Assembly (NCBI GenBank): GCA_014642895.1
Contig: BMJD01000013.1
Span: forward strand, 22,868 to 86,867
DNA: 64,000 nucleotides
From: Lentibacillus populi
GTDB taxonomy: Bacteria; Bacillota; Bacilli; Bacillales; Amphibacillaceae
Reading direction: 5' to 3'
The notes under the pieces were generated by a model. That model ran no database searches and had not been told where the DNA came from. It saw nothing but the letters and a program-made list of their open reading frames with translations. The translations under genes were made by a program, and so were the position numbers. This document shows positions 50,709-59,409 of the stretch, piece by piece. Numbering within the stretch: position 1 is the stretch's first letter; every line of letters starts with the position of its first letter.

Positions 50709-51446
50709 TTATTTATTTCGATCAGCATAAACCGCCATCGAATCACGCATGAATACAGCTAAACCTTCGCCAAACTGATCGATATTTTTTGTAAAGCGTT
50801 CATCGTCAACATACATTTGTCCAAGCCCTTTAAATGCATCCAGGGAATAATTCCCCATCTTATTGAGGAAGTCATACCATTCCTTCATTCCAGCTTGAGC
50901 GGCATCCGATTCTGGTGACGTGTGGCGAATTTCAGCAAGTTTCCGGTAAATGGCATTAAATTCGTCTTCAAAAGCCTTTTTCTCCTCTTTAGACATCTTG
51001 TTCATTTTAGCATTTGACTCATCCACGGCTTTATCCCCCCAGCGATCTCGTGCTTCCTGTTCGTATGGGTTATGGCTAAAATCAAAGCCCTCGAACCTCT
51101 CTTTTTCTGACATGTTAAGCTCTCCTTTCGTGTGTTGAATCGTTTTATCAATTGTCGCGATCATTTTGTCTAGGCGGTTCCGTTTTTCAAGCAGCATGTT
51201 GCGGTGCATCTGCAAAGCCTCAGTCCGGTCAAATGATGGACTATTGATAATTTCCTTTATTTGTTTCAAAGGGAAGCCTAGCTCTCTAAAAAATAATATT
51301 TGCTGTAATGTTTCCAGGTTATCACTGGAATAAAGGCGATAACCGGATTCCGTTGTGTTTTTCGGGGTTAACAGCCCAATTTCATCATAATGATGCAGTG
51401 TACGCACACTAATACCAACTAGATCCGCAACTTCTTTCACTTTCAT
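50709..51446 (-). CDS. MerR-family regulator with TipAS-type ligand domain
   Basis: 245 residues: MerR helix-turn-helix MKVKEVADLVGISVRTLHHY, DEIGLLTPKNTTESGYRLY, coiled linker, then an antibiotic-binding TipAS domain (HNPYEQEARDRWGDKAVDES, GMKEWYDFLNKMGNYSLDAF). Similar to Mta/TipA, which sense drugs and activate efflux genes. No target gene adjacent; the DHA2 exporters are possible targets. Confidence 0.9.
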   Translation of the reverse strand: MKVKEVADLVGISVRTLHHYDEIGLLTPKNTTESGYRLYSSDNLETLQQILFFRELGFPLKQIKEIINSPSFDRTEALQMHRNMLLEKRNRLDKMIATIDKTIQHTKGELNMSEKERFEGFDFSHNPYEQEARDRWGDKAVDESNAKMNKMSKEEKKAFEDEFNAIYRKLAEIRHTSPESDAAQAGMKEWYDFLNKMGNYSLDAFKGLGQMYVDDERFTKNIDQFGEGLAVFMRDSMAVYADRNK

Positions 51447-51565
51447 TACGGCAACCTCCCTTCATTGATTACTATAAAGTATTACGTAACGTGAGAGTAA
51501 ACACCTTAAGAGAAAATTATTTTTGAGTTGTATATTGCACGTCAAAAAGGCTTAGAAAACAGCTT

Positions 51566-51918
51566 CTAATCCCCTGGTAATTCTGAATTCTGATTTATCG
51601 TATTGATCACAGCAATAATACCTTTTGCATCGTCAATGTTATTATGGAACAGTTCTGACACGCTGCCAAGTGAACGAAATGGATCTTGCTGCAGCACCTT
51701 CTTCTCCAAATAACCGTTCTTGACAACATAGTCGATAATCAGTTGCACGAACTTAATTTGATTGGTATTTAAGCGTTCAGAAGATAAAAATTCGGAAAAT
51801 GCCTGATTGGCAGCGATTTTATCCACCCCGACAATTTGCCTGACCAGCCTCGTGATTGGTGTTTCTCCAAATTCCTTTTCGTAATCCTCTCTTGTACCAA
51901 GCTCTTTCCAAAGGATAC
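51566..51918 (-). pseudogene. Type I restriction endonuclease subunit R (hsdR), C-terminal remnant
   Basis: Minus-strand frame gives LWKELGTREDYEKEFGETPI, then LVRQIVGVDKIAANQAFSEF, LNTNQIKFVQLIIDYVV and DPFRSLGSVSELFHNNIDD, the C-terminal helical domain of HsdR. All upstream parts (helicase, nuclease) and hsdM/hsdS are absent; homology stops at about 51918. Confidence 0.85.
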
Positions 51919-52033
51919 AAGAGAAGGCAAAAATGTTTACCTGCTGTCATCAGGTGTCGGCCTGGCAACTTTCAGACCGCTTGTACTTGATTATTTCGAG
52001 CGTGCTGACAACGTTAATCAAATTCATTCCCTA
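51914..52033 (+). pseudogene. Flavin/NAD-binding oxidoreductase remnant
   Basis: GKNVYLLSSGVGLATFRPLV followed by LDYFERADNVNQIHSL resembles the nucleotide-binding half (YLLxxGVGxxxxRP) of ferredoxin-reductase-like flavoproteins. Only about 40 residues remain; it abuts the hsdR remnant on the other strand. Confidence 0.45.
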
Positions 52034-52751
52034 AACATCGAACCATTTCTACTTTAATAAATACTTTGATTGAACATAGGTTTACTTTGGATAAAATTAT
52101 TGAACAACAGTCAAATTTGACAGGGATAAAGCAAATGCCAAAATTAATAAACGAAAAGCGTAGATCATCTTTTATTATCATTAAGTCCTTAAAGGCAAAA
52201 TAGCACTAATTACTATTTTACCCCATTAAAATTAACAATCTATACCGCAATCAGGCGCACTTCCTGAATAGAAAGACGCCCTATTTTATTGAGTAAATAT
52301 AGTTGATTGACGACCAAAGGGAAATTAAATTATGGTATAATTTGTTATTGAAAATACATATATTGAAGGAATTAAACGCATCACTTAACATCAATTAGCT
52401 AGAACTTGATAAAAAGGATGTCAGTATTGAAAATATTTTCCTTGGCTAGGTGGACTCTTCCGGTCAGTTAATGGTTGATTTGTATGATGATAAAATTAAT
52501 GTGCCACAACCATTAAAAAAGCCGCCGCTTCTTGCCAGCATGAAAAAATGTCAGACTGACTTGGAATTATTTGCTCTCGCCACCTAAAACAATCAGGTCA
52601 AAAAAATGTATGAACGAAACAGCCAGCGTCTGATAGATGCAATAGTCATGATAGATTTGAAATAACAGTTGGGGCTTCATCTGCATTATACTGGGCCTAG
52701 CCTAGTGATTTCTATTTACAAAAAGCACCTTTTAAACGGCGCTAACGATAC
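52034..52751. other. Decayed intergenic region
   Basis: No intact gene. Two stretches read without stops for 40-45 codons: FTLDKIIEQQSNLTGIKQ (from about 52078) and SGQLMVDLYDDKINVPQPLK, ASMKKCQTDLELFALAT (52456-52586), the latter continuing after a stop as MYERNSQRLIDAIVMIDLK. They look like coding remnants but I do not recognise the families. Confidence 0.35.
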
Positions 52752-53039
52752 CTATTGGTGTCCTGGTTTTAATATATCACCTAGATCATCATTATCATTG
52801 TTTTCCTGGTTATTTTTATCTTGACCGTTTTGGTCTTGATTGTATTGAATATCCTTATTTTCCGCCGGGTCTTCATTAATATCTGAGCCATTATCGTTGT
52901 GATCTTGTTGCTCGGAAGGCTTTTCAGTCGGATCTGGTTCCTGTTCATCATCTAAATTTGGAGCTCCACACCCTAACAATAACCCGGAGGAAAGTATTAC
53001 AGTAGAAGCACCTATTGTTAATTTCTTTAATTTCACCAT
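52752..53039 (-). CDS. Small acidic lipoprotein
   Basis: About 95 residues. Signal peptide with lipobox: KKLTIGASTVILSSGLLLGC, Cys being the lipid-modified residue; the rest is a low-complexity Asp/Asn/Gln/Glu-rich tail. ATG 53039 behind GAGGTGA is used rather than the GTG inside it. Function unknown; such short lipoproteins are common in Bacillaceae. Confidence 0.72.
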   Translation of the reverse strand: MVKLKKLTIGASTVILSSGLLLGCGAPNLDDEQEPDPTEKPSEQQDHNDNGSDINEDPAENKDIQYNQDQNGQDKNNQENNDNDDLGDILKPGHQ

Positions 53040-53261
53040 ATTCACCTCACTATCATTATTATTTCTTTTATTATTTACAACTTCTTTTCACCTATTCAAG
53101 GGGAATAGTTAATTGGGGGGTATTTTTATTAGGAAAAAATTTGTCATGTAAACATTTATTGCGTAAAGTAGTGATTATACTGGAAAGTCACCGTATTCAG
53201 CAATCGGGCGTTTAATTGAAAAATGCTATTAAATTAATGAACAAATTGAAAGGTGGAAATT

Positions 53262-53657
53262 ATGGATTTAACTATCATAAACACTATTAGGACAAATAAT
53301 TTCAATGATGAACAGGTAATGCAAAAGATTATGGATATGTGGAAAGGTGCATCAGCTAAATTATCCCAACATGAAGGCAATATATACGGTTTGTATTATG
53401 AATATGAGTCTGATTATAAAAGCGATTATACATTGAGTGTTGCTATAGAAGGGGAAAGTGAATCATCAATAACAATTCCAGAAAATACAAAATATGAGGT
53501 ATTTAAAGTTGACACAGATTCAGAGCAAGGTATTTTAGATACTTGGAATGAAATTTGGAATAAGGAAAAAGAGGGACAATTGGATAGGGCTTATACTTAT
53601 GATTTTGAAAAGTACTATCCAAATGGGAATATAGTTATTTATATTGCTGTTAACTGA
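53262..53657 (+). CDS. GyrI-like / effector-binding domain protein
   Basis: 131 residues, single domain. The pattern IYGLYYEYESDYKSDYTLSV, ITIPENTKYEVFKVD, ILDTWNEIWNKE, RAYTYDFEKYYP and NIVIYIAV is that of stand-alone GyrI-like (AraC effector-binding) proteins, which bind small cationic drugs or peptides. ATG 53262 follows AAAGGTGG by 6 bp. Followed by a terminator; monocistronic. Confidence 0.8.
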   Translation: MDLTIINTIRTNNFNDEQVMQKIMDMWKGASAKLSQHEGNIYGLYYEYESDYKSDYTLSVAIEGESESSITIPENTKYEVFKVDTDSEQGILDTWNEIWNKEKEGQLDRAYTYDFEKYYPNGNIVIYIAVN

Positions 53658-53756
53658 GATTAGTTTATTCCAGAAAAGGAGTACGTTTGTTAAACCTCAA
53701 CGGTAGAAAATGATCAAACTTTATAATAAAAATTGCACAGTATTTCACAAAAAAAG

Positions 53757-53793
53757 GACCCGTTTTGATCAATCTTTTTTTCAAAACGGGTTC
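53757..53793 (+). terminator. Intrinsic terminator
   Basis: GGACCCGTTTTGA / TCAAAACGGGTTC, 12-nt loop, followed by TTTTCATC. Confidence 0.75.
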
Positions 53794-53844
53794 TTTTCAT
53801 CTACCGTAAAATGTGGGTTTGCATGTTGTTTTTGATCAAACTTT

Positions 53845-53970
53845 ATTCAAATCTACACCTGTTGATCAGATTATGGAAAAAATAGAGCTCCGAAAGCATG
53901 ATATGGTTGCCGATTTGGGTAATGTATTGTTATTCTTTTTTCAACATTCCAATACTGTTTCTGGCATTTA
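53845..53970 (+). pseudogene. Possible SAM-dependent methyltransferase N-terminal remnant
   Basis: KSTPVDQIMEKIELRKHDMV ADLG resembles the start of class I methyltransferases (helix then VADLG motif I), but the glycine loop does not follow and the frame soon ends. From 53971 to about 54240 nothing is recognised. Confidence 0.35.
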
Positions 53971-54252
53971 AATGATGTAGGTTTTGGCAGTATGATTATT
54001 AACCTTATTGAATCATTACTCAACGCAAATTTGTATAGATGCTTATATTTATACATAATTGTTAAACATTACTTATTGTAGTAACGAAGCAGGATAGTTG
54101 TAGTAGGAAAGAAGGGAAATAAGGTTATTAAATAGAATATCAATATAACAAAAAGGGTTATCACAGCGTTGTATAAATTTTTAAAATTAGGGTATTAATC
54201 TGTGTTAAATCGACACAACTATCAAGAAAACCAAACAATCACAATTATTTTG

Positions 54253-54280
54253 TTTGCAAACCGATTTTTCGTGTTATAAT
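54253..54280 (+). promoter_or_regulatory. Promoter of the antitoxin RNA
   Basis: -10 TATAAT at 54275-54280 with a TTTGCA-like -35 about 16 bp upstream, reading into the RNA antisense to the holin-like toxin. Confidence 0.55.
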
Positions 54281-54286
54281 AAACAT

Positions 54287-54433
54287 AGAGACAAGAAAAA
54301 GGCATAAACTAATAAAGACCGAAGATACGGCAATATCTCCGGTCAGCAATGAATCGCTCCCCATTCAAGAGGGGTCAGCGCATGTAAGGAATGGACCCCA
54401 CTGGCTGCTAATCCTAGGGAGGTCTATTTTTTA
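54287..54433 (+). ncRNA. Antisense RNA (antitoxin) of a type I toxin-antitoxin module
   Basis: A TATAAT box at 54275 and a terminator-like end (GACCCC...GGAGGTC then TATTTTTT, 54389-54433) define a transcript of about 145 nt that overlaps the 3' end of the toxin gene and its mRNA. This matches the arrangement of TxpA/RatA- and BsrG/SR4-like modules. Confidence 0.62.
54317..54344 (-). terminator. Terminator of the toxin mRNA
   Basis: On the minus strand GACCGGAGATA / TATCTTCGGTC with a 6-nt loop, followed by TTTATTAGTTT. Confidence 0.7.
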
Positions 54434-54501
54434 TGGTCAATAGTCGCCAAAACAAGTGTTGCAAATGCGATCATTAAAACCAATGTCTCAAAAACAGACA
54501 A
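54424..54501 (-). CDS. Holin-like small membrane toxin (type I toxin-antitoxin)
   Basis: 25 residues from a TTG start: MSV then FETLVLMIAFATLVLA and a DHKK end, the pattern of Bacillales holin-like toxins (one hydrophobic helix plus basic tail). GGAAGGGGGTG stands 6 bp upstream of the TTG. The convergent RNA on the plus strand overlaps its 3' end. Such peptides depolarise the membrane when over-produced. Confidence 0.75.
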   Translation of the reverse strand: MSVFETLVLMIAFATLVLATIDHKK

Positions 54502-54740
54502 GGGCAACACCCCCTTCCGTCATAGCGTATCGTGTGACACTACAACCGACGAGAATGCGCCGACCTCCCTTGAGGAAAACACGATTATTGCATGTTTCCA
54601 TTATATCACTTATCTAAGTTTATAGAAGTATTTTAGTTTTCTCATAATAATTTGTCGCACATAATTAAAGTCACGAATGTTCTCGACTAATTCATAAATA
54701 AACAACGGTTACGAAAAGGACAAACATACCACACAAAGAT

Positions 54741-54770
54741 GAAGCCACTGCTGATCTGAGCAGTGGCTTC
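54741..54770. terminator. Terminator
   Basis: GAAGCCACTGCT / AGCAGTGGCTTC perfect 12-bp stem, 6-nt loop, just after the stop of the DHA2 gene; T-run better on the plus strand (CGTATTTTTTT). Confidence 0.75.
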
Positions 54771-54785
54771 TCGTATTTTTTTCTA

Positions 54786-56258
54786 TTACTGTCCGTCCTG
54801 AGAAAGGTCAGATGGTTCCTTTGGTACAGCACGATAAACAAACAATGCCATGATAAATGCAACGACCGAGATGCCGAATGCAATAAAATAGACAAGTTCC
54901 ACACCGGAAACAAGCGATTCAGCTATCGTTTTAGGGTCAGTCGGGTTAGCTGCGTTTCCCAAGTACGCTTTCTGTCTAGCGCTCATGATACTGATAAACA
55001 CGGATACACCAACCGCACCGGCAACAGGCTGCAGAGTTGTCATAACAGCTGTTCCATGTGGATATAGATGCTTAGGCAACTGATTTAAGCCATTTGTTTC
55101 TGCTGGCATCATAATCGCTGATACAGATAGCATTAATAATATATAACCAACAATAACCATCCAAAATGGTGTATCAATTCCCAATCTGCTCATCATAAAC
55201 ATGGTCACACATAACACGAATGTAGCTGGTATCATCATTACTTTAGGCCCAAATTTATCAAACAGTGAACCCATAATCGGTGACATAAGTCCATTTAATA
55301 TACTTCCTGGCAGCAACACTAATCCCGCTGTCGCTGCTGTTAAAGCTAACGGACCTTGCATATACATCGGTAAAATAATCTCGGAAGCAAACATCGCCAT
55401 GATAATGATTAAAAACATGATAACAGCATGTGTGTACATCGGAAATTTGAATACTTTTAGATCCATTACAGGCTCGTCAAGTCTCAATTGCCGTAATGCA
55501 AACAACAGGATGCCAATCACACCTATGATAATCGGGATATACGCATTCGGGTTTAAAAAACCAGATTCATCCTCACCTGCTGAACTGAACCCATACACAA
55601 GACAGCCAAACCCAATTGTTGAAAAAACAAGTGATAAAACATCTATTTTTGGTTTGGTAACCTCTGATACGTTCATTAAATATTTATAAGCAAAGGCAAT
55701 GGAAAATAAGGCAAACGGGATAACCGTTATAAATAAAAAGCGCCAGCCTAAATGTTCGACAATAATGCCGGATAGCGTTGGCCCAATAGCCGGTGCAAAC
55801 ATAATGACCAGACCGACAATACCCATTATCTTACCCCGTCTGTGTGGCGGGTATATTAATAAAAACACATTAAAAATAATCGGCATTAACAACCCGGTGC
55901 CAACAGCCTGTATTAGGCGTCCAGCAAGCAAAATTGAAAAAGTCGGAGCAATAGCACATATCGTTGTACCAATTGTAAAAACGGCCATTGTACTCAAAAA
56001 CAATTGCCTCGTTGTAAACCATTGTAACAGTAAAGCGGAAGCGGGGATAACAATCCCCATTACCAGCATAAACCCGGTCGCCATCCATTGCACTGTAGTG
56101 ACCGAAACATTGAATTGCTTCATTAATGTTGTTAGCGCAATGTTCAATAGTGTTTCATTCAGGATAGCAAAAAAAGCGCCAATGATTAACGAAACCATAA
56201 TCGGCATTACTTTTGCGTTTGGATCCTCAGCTAAATATTCATATTTCTTTGTTGTCAT
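54786..56258 (-). CDS. DHA2 family multidrug MFS exporter
   Basis: 490 residues, 14 spans. LNETLLNIALTTLMKQFNV, LQWFTTRQLFLSTMAVF and motif C VGLVIMFAPAIGPTLSGIIV. Paralogue of 42995-44479 but without an adjacent regulator gene. Confidence 0.9.
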   Translation of the reverse strand: MTTKKYEYLAEDPNAKVMPIMVSLIIGAFFAILNETLLNIALTTLMKQFNVSVTTVQWMATGFMLVMGIVIPASALLLQWFTTRQLFLSTMAVFTIGTTICAIAPTFSILLAGRLIQAVGTGLLMPIIFNVFLLIYPPHRRGKIMGIVGLVIMFAPAIGPTLSGIIVEHLGWRFLFITVIPFALFSIAFAYKYLMNVSEVTKPKIDVLSLVFSTIGFGCLVYGFSSAGEDESGFLNPNAYIPIIIGVIGILLFALRQLRLDEPVMDLKVFKFPMYTHAVIMFLIIIMAMFASEIILPMYMQGPLALTAATAGLVLLPGSILNGLMSPIMGSLFDKFGPKVMMIPATFVLCVTMFMMSRLGIDTPFWMVIVGYILLMLSVSAIMMPAETNGLNQLPKHLYPHGTAVMTTLQPVAGAVGVSVFISIMSARQKAYLGNAANPTDPKTIAESLVSGVELVYFIAFGISVVAFIMALFVYRAVPKEPSDLSQDGQ

Positions 56259-56740
56259 TAAACCAGCCCCTTTATCAATTCAATCAATGAAAAACACAAG
56301 CTCCGGTTCTCAGCTTGTGTTGGCAGTATTCGGATATCATCATTTTGGATTCGTTGGACAAAAACTTAAAAGAGCACATACCGATTGTACCAATACCAAA
56401 AAAGGAAGATACGTACCTCCCCCAGATCTTCTTTAAAGTTTTCCAAAAAGGCAGCCCAAATTCCGAATACTCCGCACATGGCGAGAGTCCCTTATGCTAT
56501 TTAATTAGCCAAGCAAAGCAGTAAATCGGAATGTTGCGAATACCATGTTGGAAAACCTCCGTTCAAAAAATGTAGAACAATCTTAACACGTGGCAACCAT
56601 TTTATCAAGTGTTTTCTTAATGTACTTGAACAAGAAAAACCCAGCCTTTTTCTTTTAAAATTTTTCCTGTTTTCATAAGTGCCCAGACCAATCTAGACGA
56701 ATATCCATATAGTGAAGAGAAGGACTTTTCAAGGGAGGAA
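56259..56740. other. Intergenic region without a recognised gene
   Basis: Contains a small hairpin CAAGCT...AGCTTG (56298-56322) and an open frame 56315-56524 that begins in it (ILDSLDKNLKEHIPIVPIP, QIFFKVFQKGSPNSEY); I recognise no family and see no good ribosome binding site. From 56600 on AT-rich leader of the next gene. Confidence 0.35.
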
Positions 56741-56749
56741 ATGATTTTT

Positions 56750-57205
56750 ATGAATTTTAATCCATACCAGCAGCCATTTACTGAAGGTGATGAAAGACAA
56801 CAATTTAATTTTCCAGGGTTTTTTGGAGAAGGTGGGCAACAGGGTTTTCCCGGTGGCAACCAGTTTGGTTTTCCTGAATTCCCCGGGTTTCCTGGAGGTG
56901 GACAGTCTGGAGGCCCTGGTATGGGGCAACCCCAGTCCCCTGGTGGACCAGCAGCTAGTGCACCCACCTCGCCTCCACCATCCTTTACACCCGAACAGCC
57001 ACAATTCCAAACCTTCGCAGTAGATCCGGGTGCAATTCGCGGCTGTCTTTACCGTTTCACTTATATATGGTTAGACTGGGATTCTTTTTGGTTTTTCCCT
57101 GTATTTGTAGGCAGAAATTCAGTTGCAGGATTCAGATGGCGTCGAAACAGGTGGGTATATTTCGGAGTAGACTTAGACAGAGTACAGTCGTTTCAATGCT
57201 ATTAG
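56750..57205 (+). CDS. Gly/Pro/Gln-rich protein with a conserved Trp-rich C-terminal domain
   Basis: About 151 residues. The first 95 are low complexity (FPGFFGEGGQQGFPGGNQ, GFPEFPGFPGGGQSGGPGMG). The C-terminal 50, AVDPGAIRGCLYRFTYIWLD, FWFFPVFVGRNSVAGFRW, WVYFGVDLDRVQSFQCY, form an aromatic-rich domain also found in other Bacillaceae proteins with glycine/proline-rich starts. No signal peptide. Possibly a spore or surface protein; function unknown. ATG 56741 is too close to GGAGGAA, so 56750 is used. Confidence 0.72.
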   Translation: MNFNPYQQPFTEGDERQQFNFPGFFGEGGQQGFPGGNQFGFPEFPGFPGGGQSGGPGMGQPQSPGGPAASAPTSPPPSFTPEQPQFQTFAVDPGAIRGCLYRFTYIWLDWDSFWFFPVFVGRNSVAGFRWRRNRWVYFGVDLDRVQSFQCY

Positions 57206-57281
57206 ATGTGAACTAGCTTAGGCTAAATTTCAGGGTTGTATTGCAAGAAGCATAAATCTGGAAATAACGTTGGGCAAACAC

Positions 57282-57321
57282 AATCCCTCCTTCGTTCATA
57301 ACGTATAACAAAGGAGGGATT
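57282..57321 (+). promoter_or_regulatory. Hairpin sequestering a ribosome binding site
   Basis: AATCCCTCCTT and AAGGAGGGATT form an 11-bp stem (18-nt loop with further CGTT/AAC pairing). The 3' arm is the ribosome binding site of the gene at 57326, 5 bp before its start. Confidence 0.65.
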
Positions 57322-57325
57322 TGTG

Positions 57326-57517
57326 ATGTATCAACTAGCGTTACTCTATCTGGCCTGTGTTTTGGCAGGGTATGGACTAGCCAATATTCCGACCTCTGCA
57401 CTGATAACCCCCGAAATAGCCAATTTTTTCGCAGCAGTTGGCGGAATTGCTATGGTTGTATTTGCTTTAGCTGTATTATACCTCGGGGTCAAAGCATTGT
57501 TCCAGAAAAAGTTTTAG
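57326..57517 (+). CDS. Small two-span membrane protein
   Basis: 63 residues with hydrophobic segments YQLALLYLACVLAGYGLANI and FAAVGGIAMVVFALAVLYLG and a KALFQKKF tail. GTG at 57323 is an alternative start. Its AAAGGAGGG is inside a strong hairpin. Function unknown. Confidence 0.7.
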   Translation: MYQLALLYLACVLAGYGLANIPTSALITPEIANFFAAVGGIAMVVFALAVLYLGVKALFQKKF

Positions 57518-57636
57518 ACAGATATGGAGGCTGTTCACATCGCCTCCATTTTGTTTGATAAATTTAGTGAACTTAACCCAAACTTGCTGACCGAATAACG
57601 TCATTGTTACGATTTACAAATAGTCAGCGACCGGCC

Positions 57637-58458
57637 TTATTCACTCTTTATTGTTTCAACAATATTTTCTACCTCAGCGCGTGAGATTTTCTCTCTGCCA
57701 TCTTTTAATGCCTTTACGGTTCTTTTTGCCAGTGCAAGCGGTATCCGGCAAAACAACAAGATATTCCGGTTTGCAATATCCGTCATATATTCATCAGCCA
57801 GAGCCAGGTTTTTTTCGGTATACTCAAATAAGTCAGCCCTTGTCCAGTCATCCGGAACAAAACGGACTCCACGCTCCCCATCCTCGTCCTGATTCCGTAA
57901 GATATTAACGGCTTGTAACCCACGCCCATAACCAATCGCTAACTCCCGGTCTGTTGTTGTACCGTCATACCATTGCCAAATGTCGGAAAGCATCACACCA
58001 ACGAGTCCTGCTACGTAATACGTATAGTCGTCTAAATCTGCTTTGTTTTTAATACGCCAGCCTTTCTCAGCCCAATTCGCCATTCCTTCCGCCATTACGC
58101 TTGTTGATTCCTTTATTTTATCAACTATTTCAACTGGACAAACGGAAATCCAGTCACCAAGCCGTAACGTTACCTCAGGCAATTGAGTTTTATAAGGCGA
58201 CACTAACTGAAGAAATGCACCATTATCGAAATTATTCCCCTGTAAAAGACGGCTTGTCGATCTTAACAAATGTTGTTTTGCAGCAGAATCCAACGCATCA
58301 TGATCCTCTATTTCATCAACCGCCCGCATACATAAATACGCTGATGCAACCGTTTTCTTCAGCTTTGGTTTTAACAGACTAATTGGTATATAAAATGTTC
58401 GGCTTGTCAGCTTTAACATCTGCATTGCTTCTTTTTGTAATCTAGTAACCGTACTCAA
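57637..58458 (-). CDS. yisP: Phytoene/squalene synthase family protein, YisP-like
   Basis: 273 residues, all-helical prenyl synthase fold. First aspartate motif AVDEIEDHDAL (DxxxD) is present; the second region reads NILRNQDEDGERGVRFVPDD, with Asn where squalene synthases have Asp (LRDxxED). B. subtilis YisP has a similar change and acts as a farnesyl diphosphate phosphatase giving farnesol, which affects membrane microdomains. The assignment by similarity of layout is fairly sure, the activity inferred. Confidence 0.82.
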   Translation of the reverse strand: MSTVTRLQKEAMQMLKLTSRTFYIPISLLKPKLKKTVASAYLCMRAVDEIEDHDALDSAAKQHLLRSTSRLLQGNNFDNGAFLQLVSPYKTQLPEVTLRLGDWISVCPVEIVDKIKESTSVMAEGMANWAEKGWRIKNKADLDDYTYYVAGLVGVMLSDIWQWYDGTTTDRELAIGYGRGLQAVNILRNQDEDGERGVRFVPDDWTRADLFEYTEKNLALADEYMTDIANRNILLFCRIPLALAKRTVKALKDGREKISRAEVENIVETIKSE

Positions 58459-58646
58459 GAATTTCGCCCTCCTATAGAAACTAATTATAACAAAAAACAG
58501 AAAAGATTGACATGATTAGCAATACAACAATCGCACTTTATTATCGCACCTTAGCAGTCTAGCAAAATTTCTCATGAAACTTTAATCTGATTCACATGTC
58601 TGTCTCATCCTAATCATGCAAGATGTAATGGAAGGGGATGAAGAAA

Positions 58647-59408
58647 TTGGCAATTGAAGTTTTTAGGAGGAAAGAGCAAAAATATTTGATCACAGCAGAA
58701 CAGTACTTCCTCTTGGTGGAACAAATCCTGCCGTATATGCGGCCGGACAGGTATGGAGATAATGGCAGATATACGGTTACCAGTCTGTATTTTGACAGTA
58801 ACGACCACAAAATTTACTTTGAAACGAAAAACAAATTAAAATTCCGGCAAAAATTAAGATTGCGTATCTATGATGATACCGACTTAAATGGAACAGCTTT
58901 TTTTGAGGTAAAACAAAAACACAAGAAAGTTGTTAACAAACGCAGAATGCTTCTGCCATTAAAGGAAGCCTATCGTTATTTGTATGAGAATCAAGAGAAC
59001 GGTTTGAACAGCTATGAAACATCCAATCCACAGGTATTTCGGGAAATTGACTACTTTCTCCATCTATATGAATTAAGACCGGAAATGGTTGTCAGTTATG
59101 ATCGACATGCACTTCACTGTATTGAAGATCCTGATTTACGGATAACCTTTGACCTAAATTTGCGCTGCCGGAATGAGGATCTGTTTGTAGAGCATGGTTC
59201 AGGTGGTGCGAATTTTATTGACCCGAATCTGGTCGTATTGGAAGTAAAAGTGAATGATAGTGTGCCATTGTGGTTAACCCGAATTTTGCAGACGCTCCAC
59301 TGCGAGCAGAAAAGTGCATCTAAATATTGCACAAGTATGGAATTACTGAATGGTGAAAAATTGCCTAATGGAATTGAAAAAGAACTTGTATTTGCAGGAG
59401 GTAGATAA
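58647..59408 (+). CDS. VTC-domain (polyphosphate polymerase-like) protein
   Basis: About 253 residues: FRRKEQKYLITAEQYFLLVE, YTVTSLYFDSNDHKIYFETK, KLRLRIYDD, TAFFEVKQKHKKVVNKRRML, LVVLEVKVNDSVPLW, the basic tunnel pattern of VTC domains that make polyphosphate in yeast. TTG 58647, nine bases after GGGG, is preferred over ATG 58638, which touches the ribosome binding site. Followed by a DUF4956 membrane protein, a pairing common in bacteria. Confidence 0.82.
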   Translation: MAIEVFRRKEQKYLITAEQYFLLVEQILPYMRPDRYGDNGRYTVTSLYFDSNDHKIYFETKNKLKFRQKLRLRIYDDTDLNGTAFFEVKQKHKKVVNKRRMLLPLKEAYRYLYENQENGLNSYETSNPQVFREIDYFLHLYELRPEMVVSYDRHALHCIEDPDLRITFDLNLRCRNEDLFVEHGSGGANFIDPNLVVLEVKVNDSVPLWLTRILQTLHCEQKSASKYCTSMELLNGEKLPNGIEKELVFAGGR

Positions 59409-59409
59409 A

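Noticed and set aside
55201..56436. Long plus-strand ORFs opposite the DHA2 gene
   Set aside because: Antisense frames of a transporter gene; no ribosome binding sites and no recognisable protein.
56315..56524. 69-residue ORF in the intergenic region
   Set aside because: No ribosome binding site, starts inside a small hairpin and matches nothing I know; described only as part of the intergenic entry.
56617..56967. 116-residue proline-rich ORF on the minus strand
   Set aside because: Shadow of the Gly/Pro-rich gene on the plus strand; composition mirrors the repeats.
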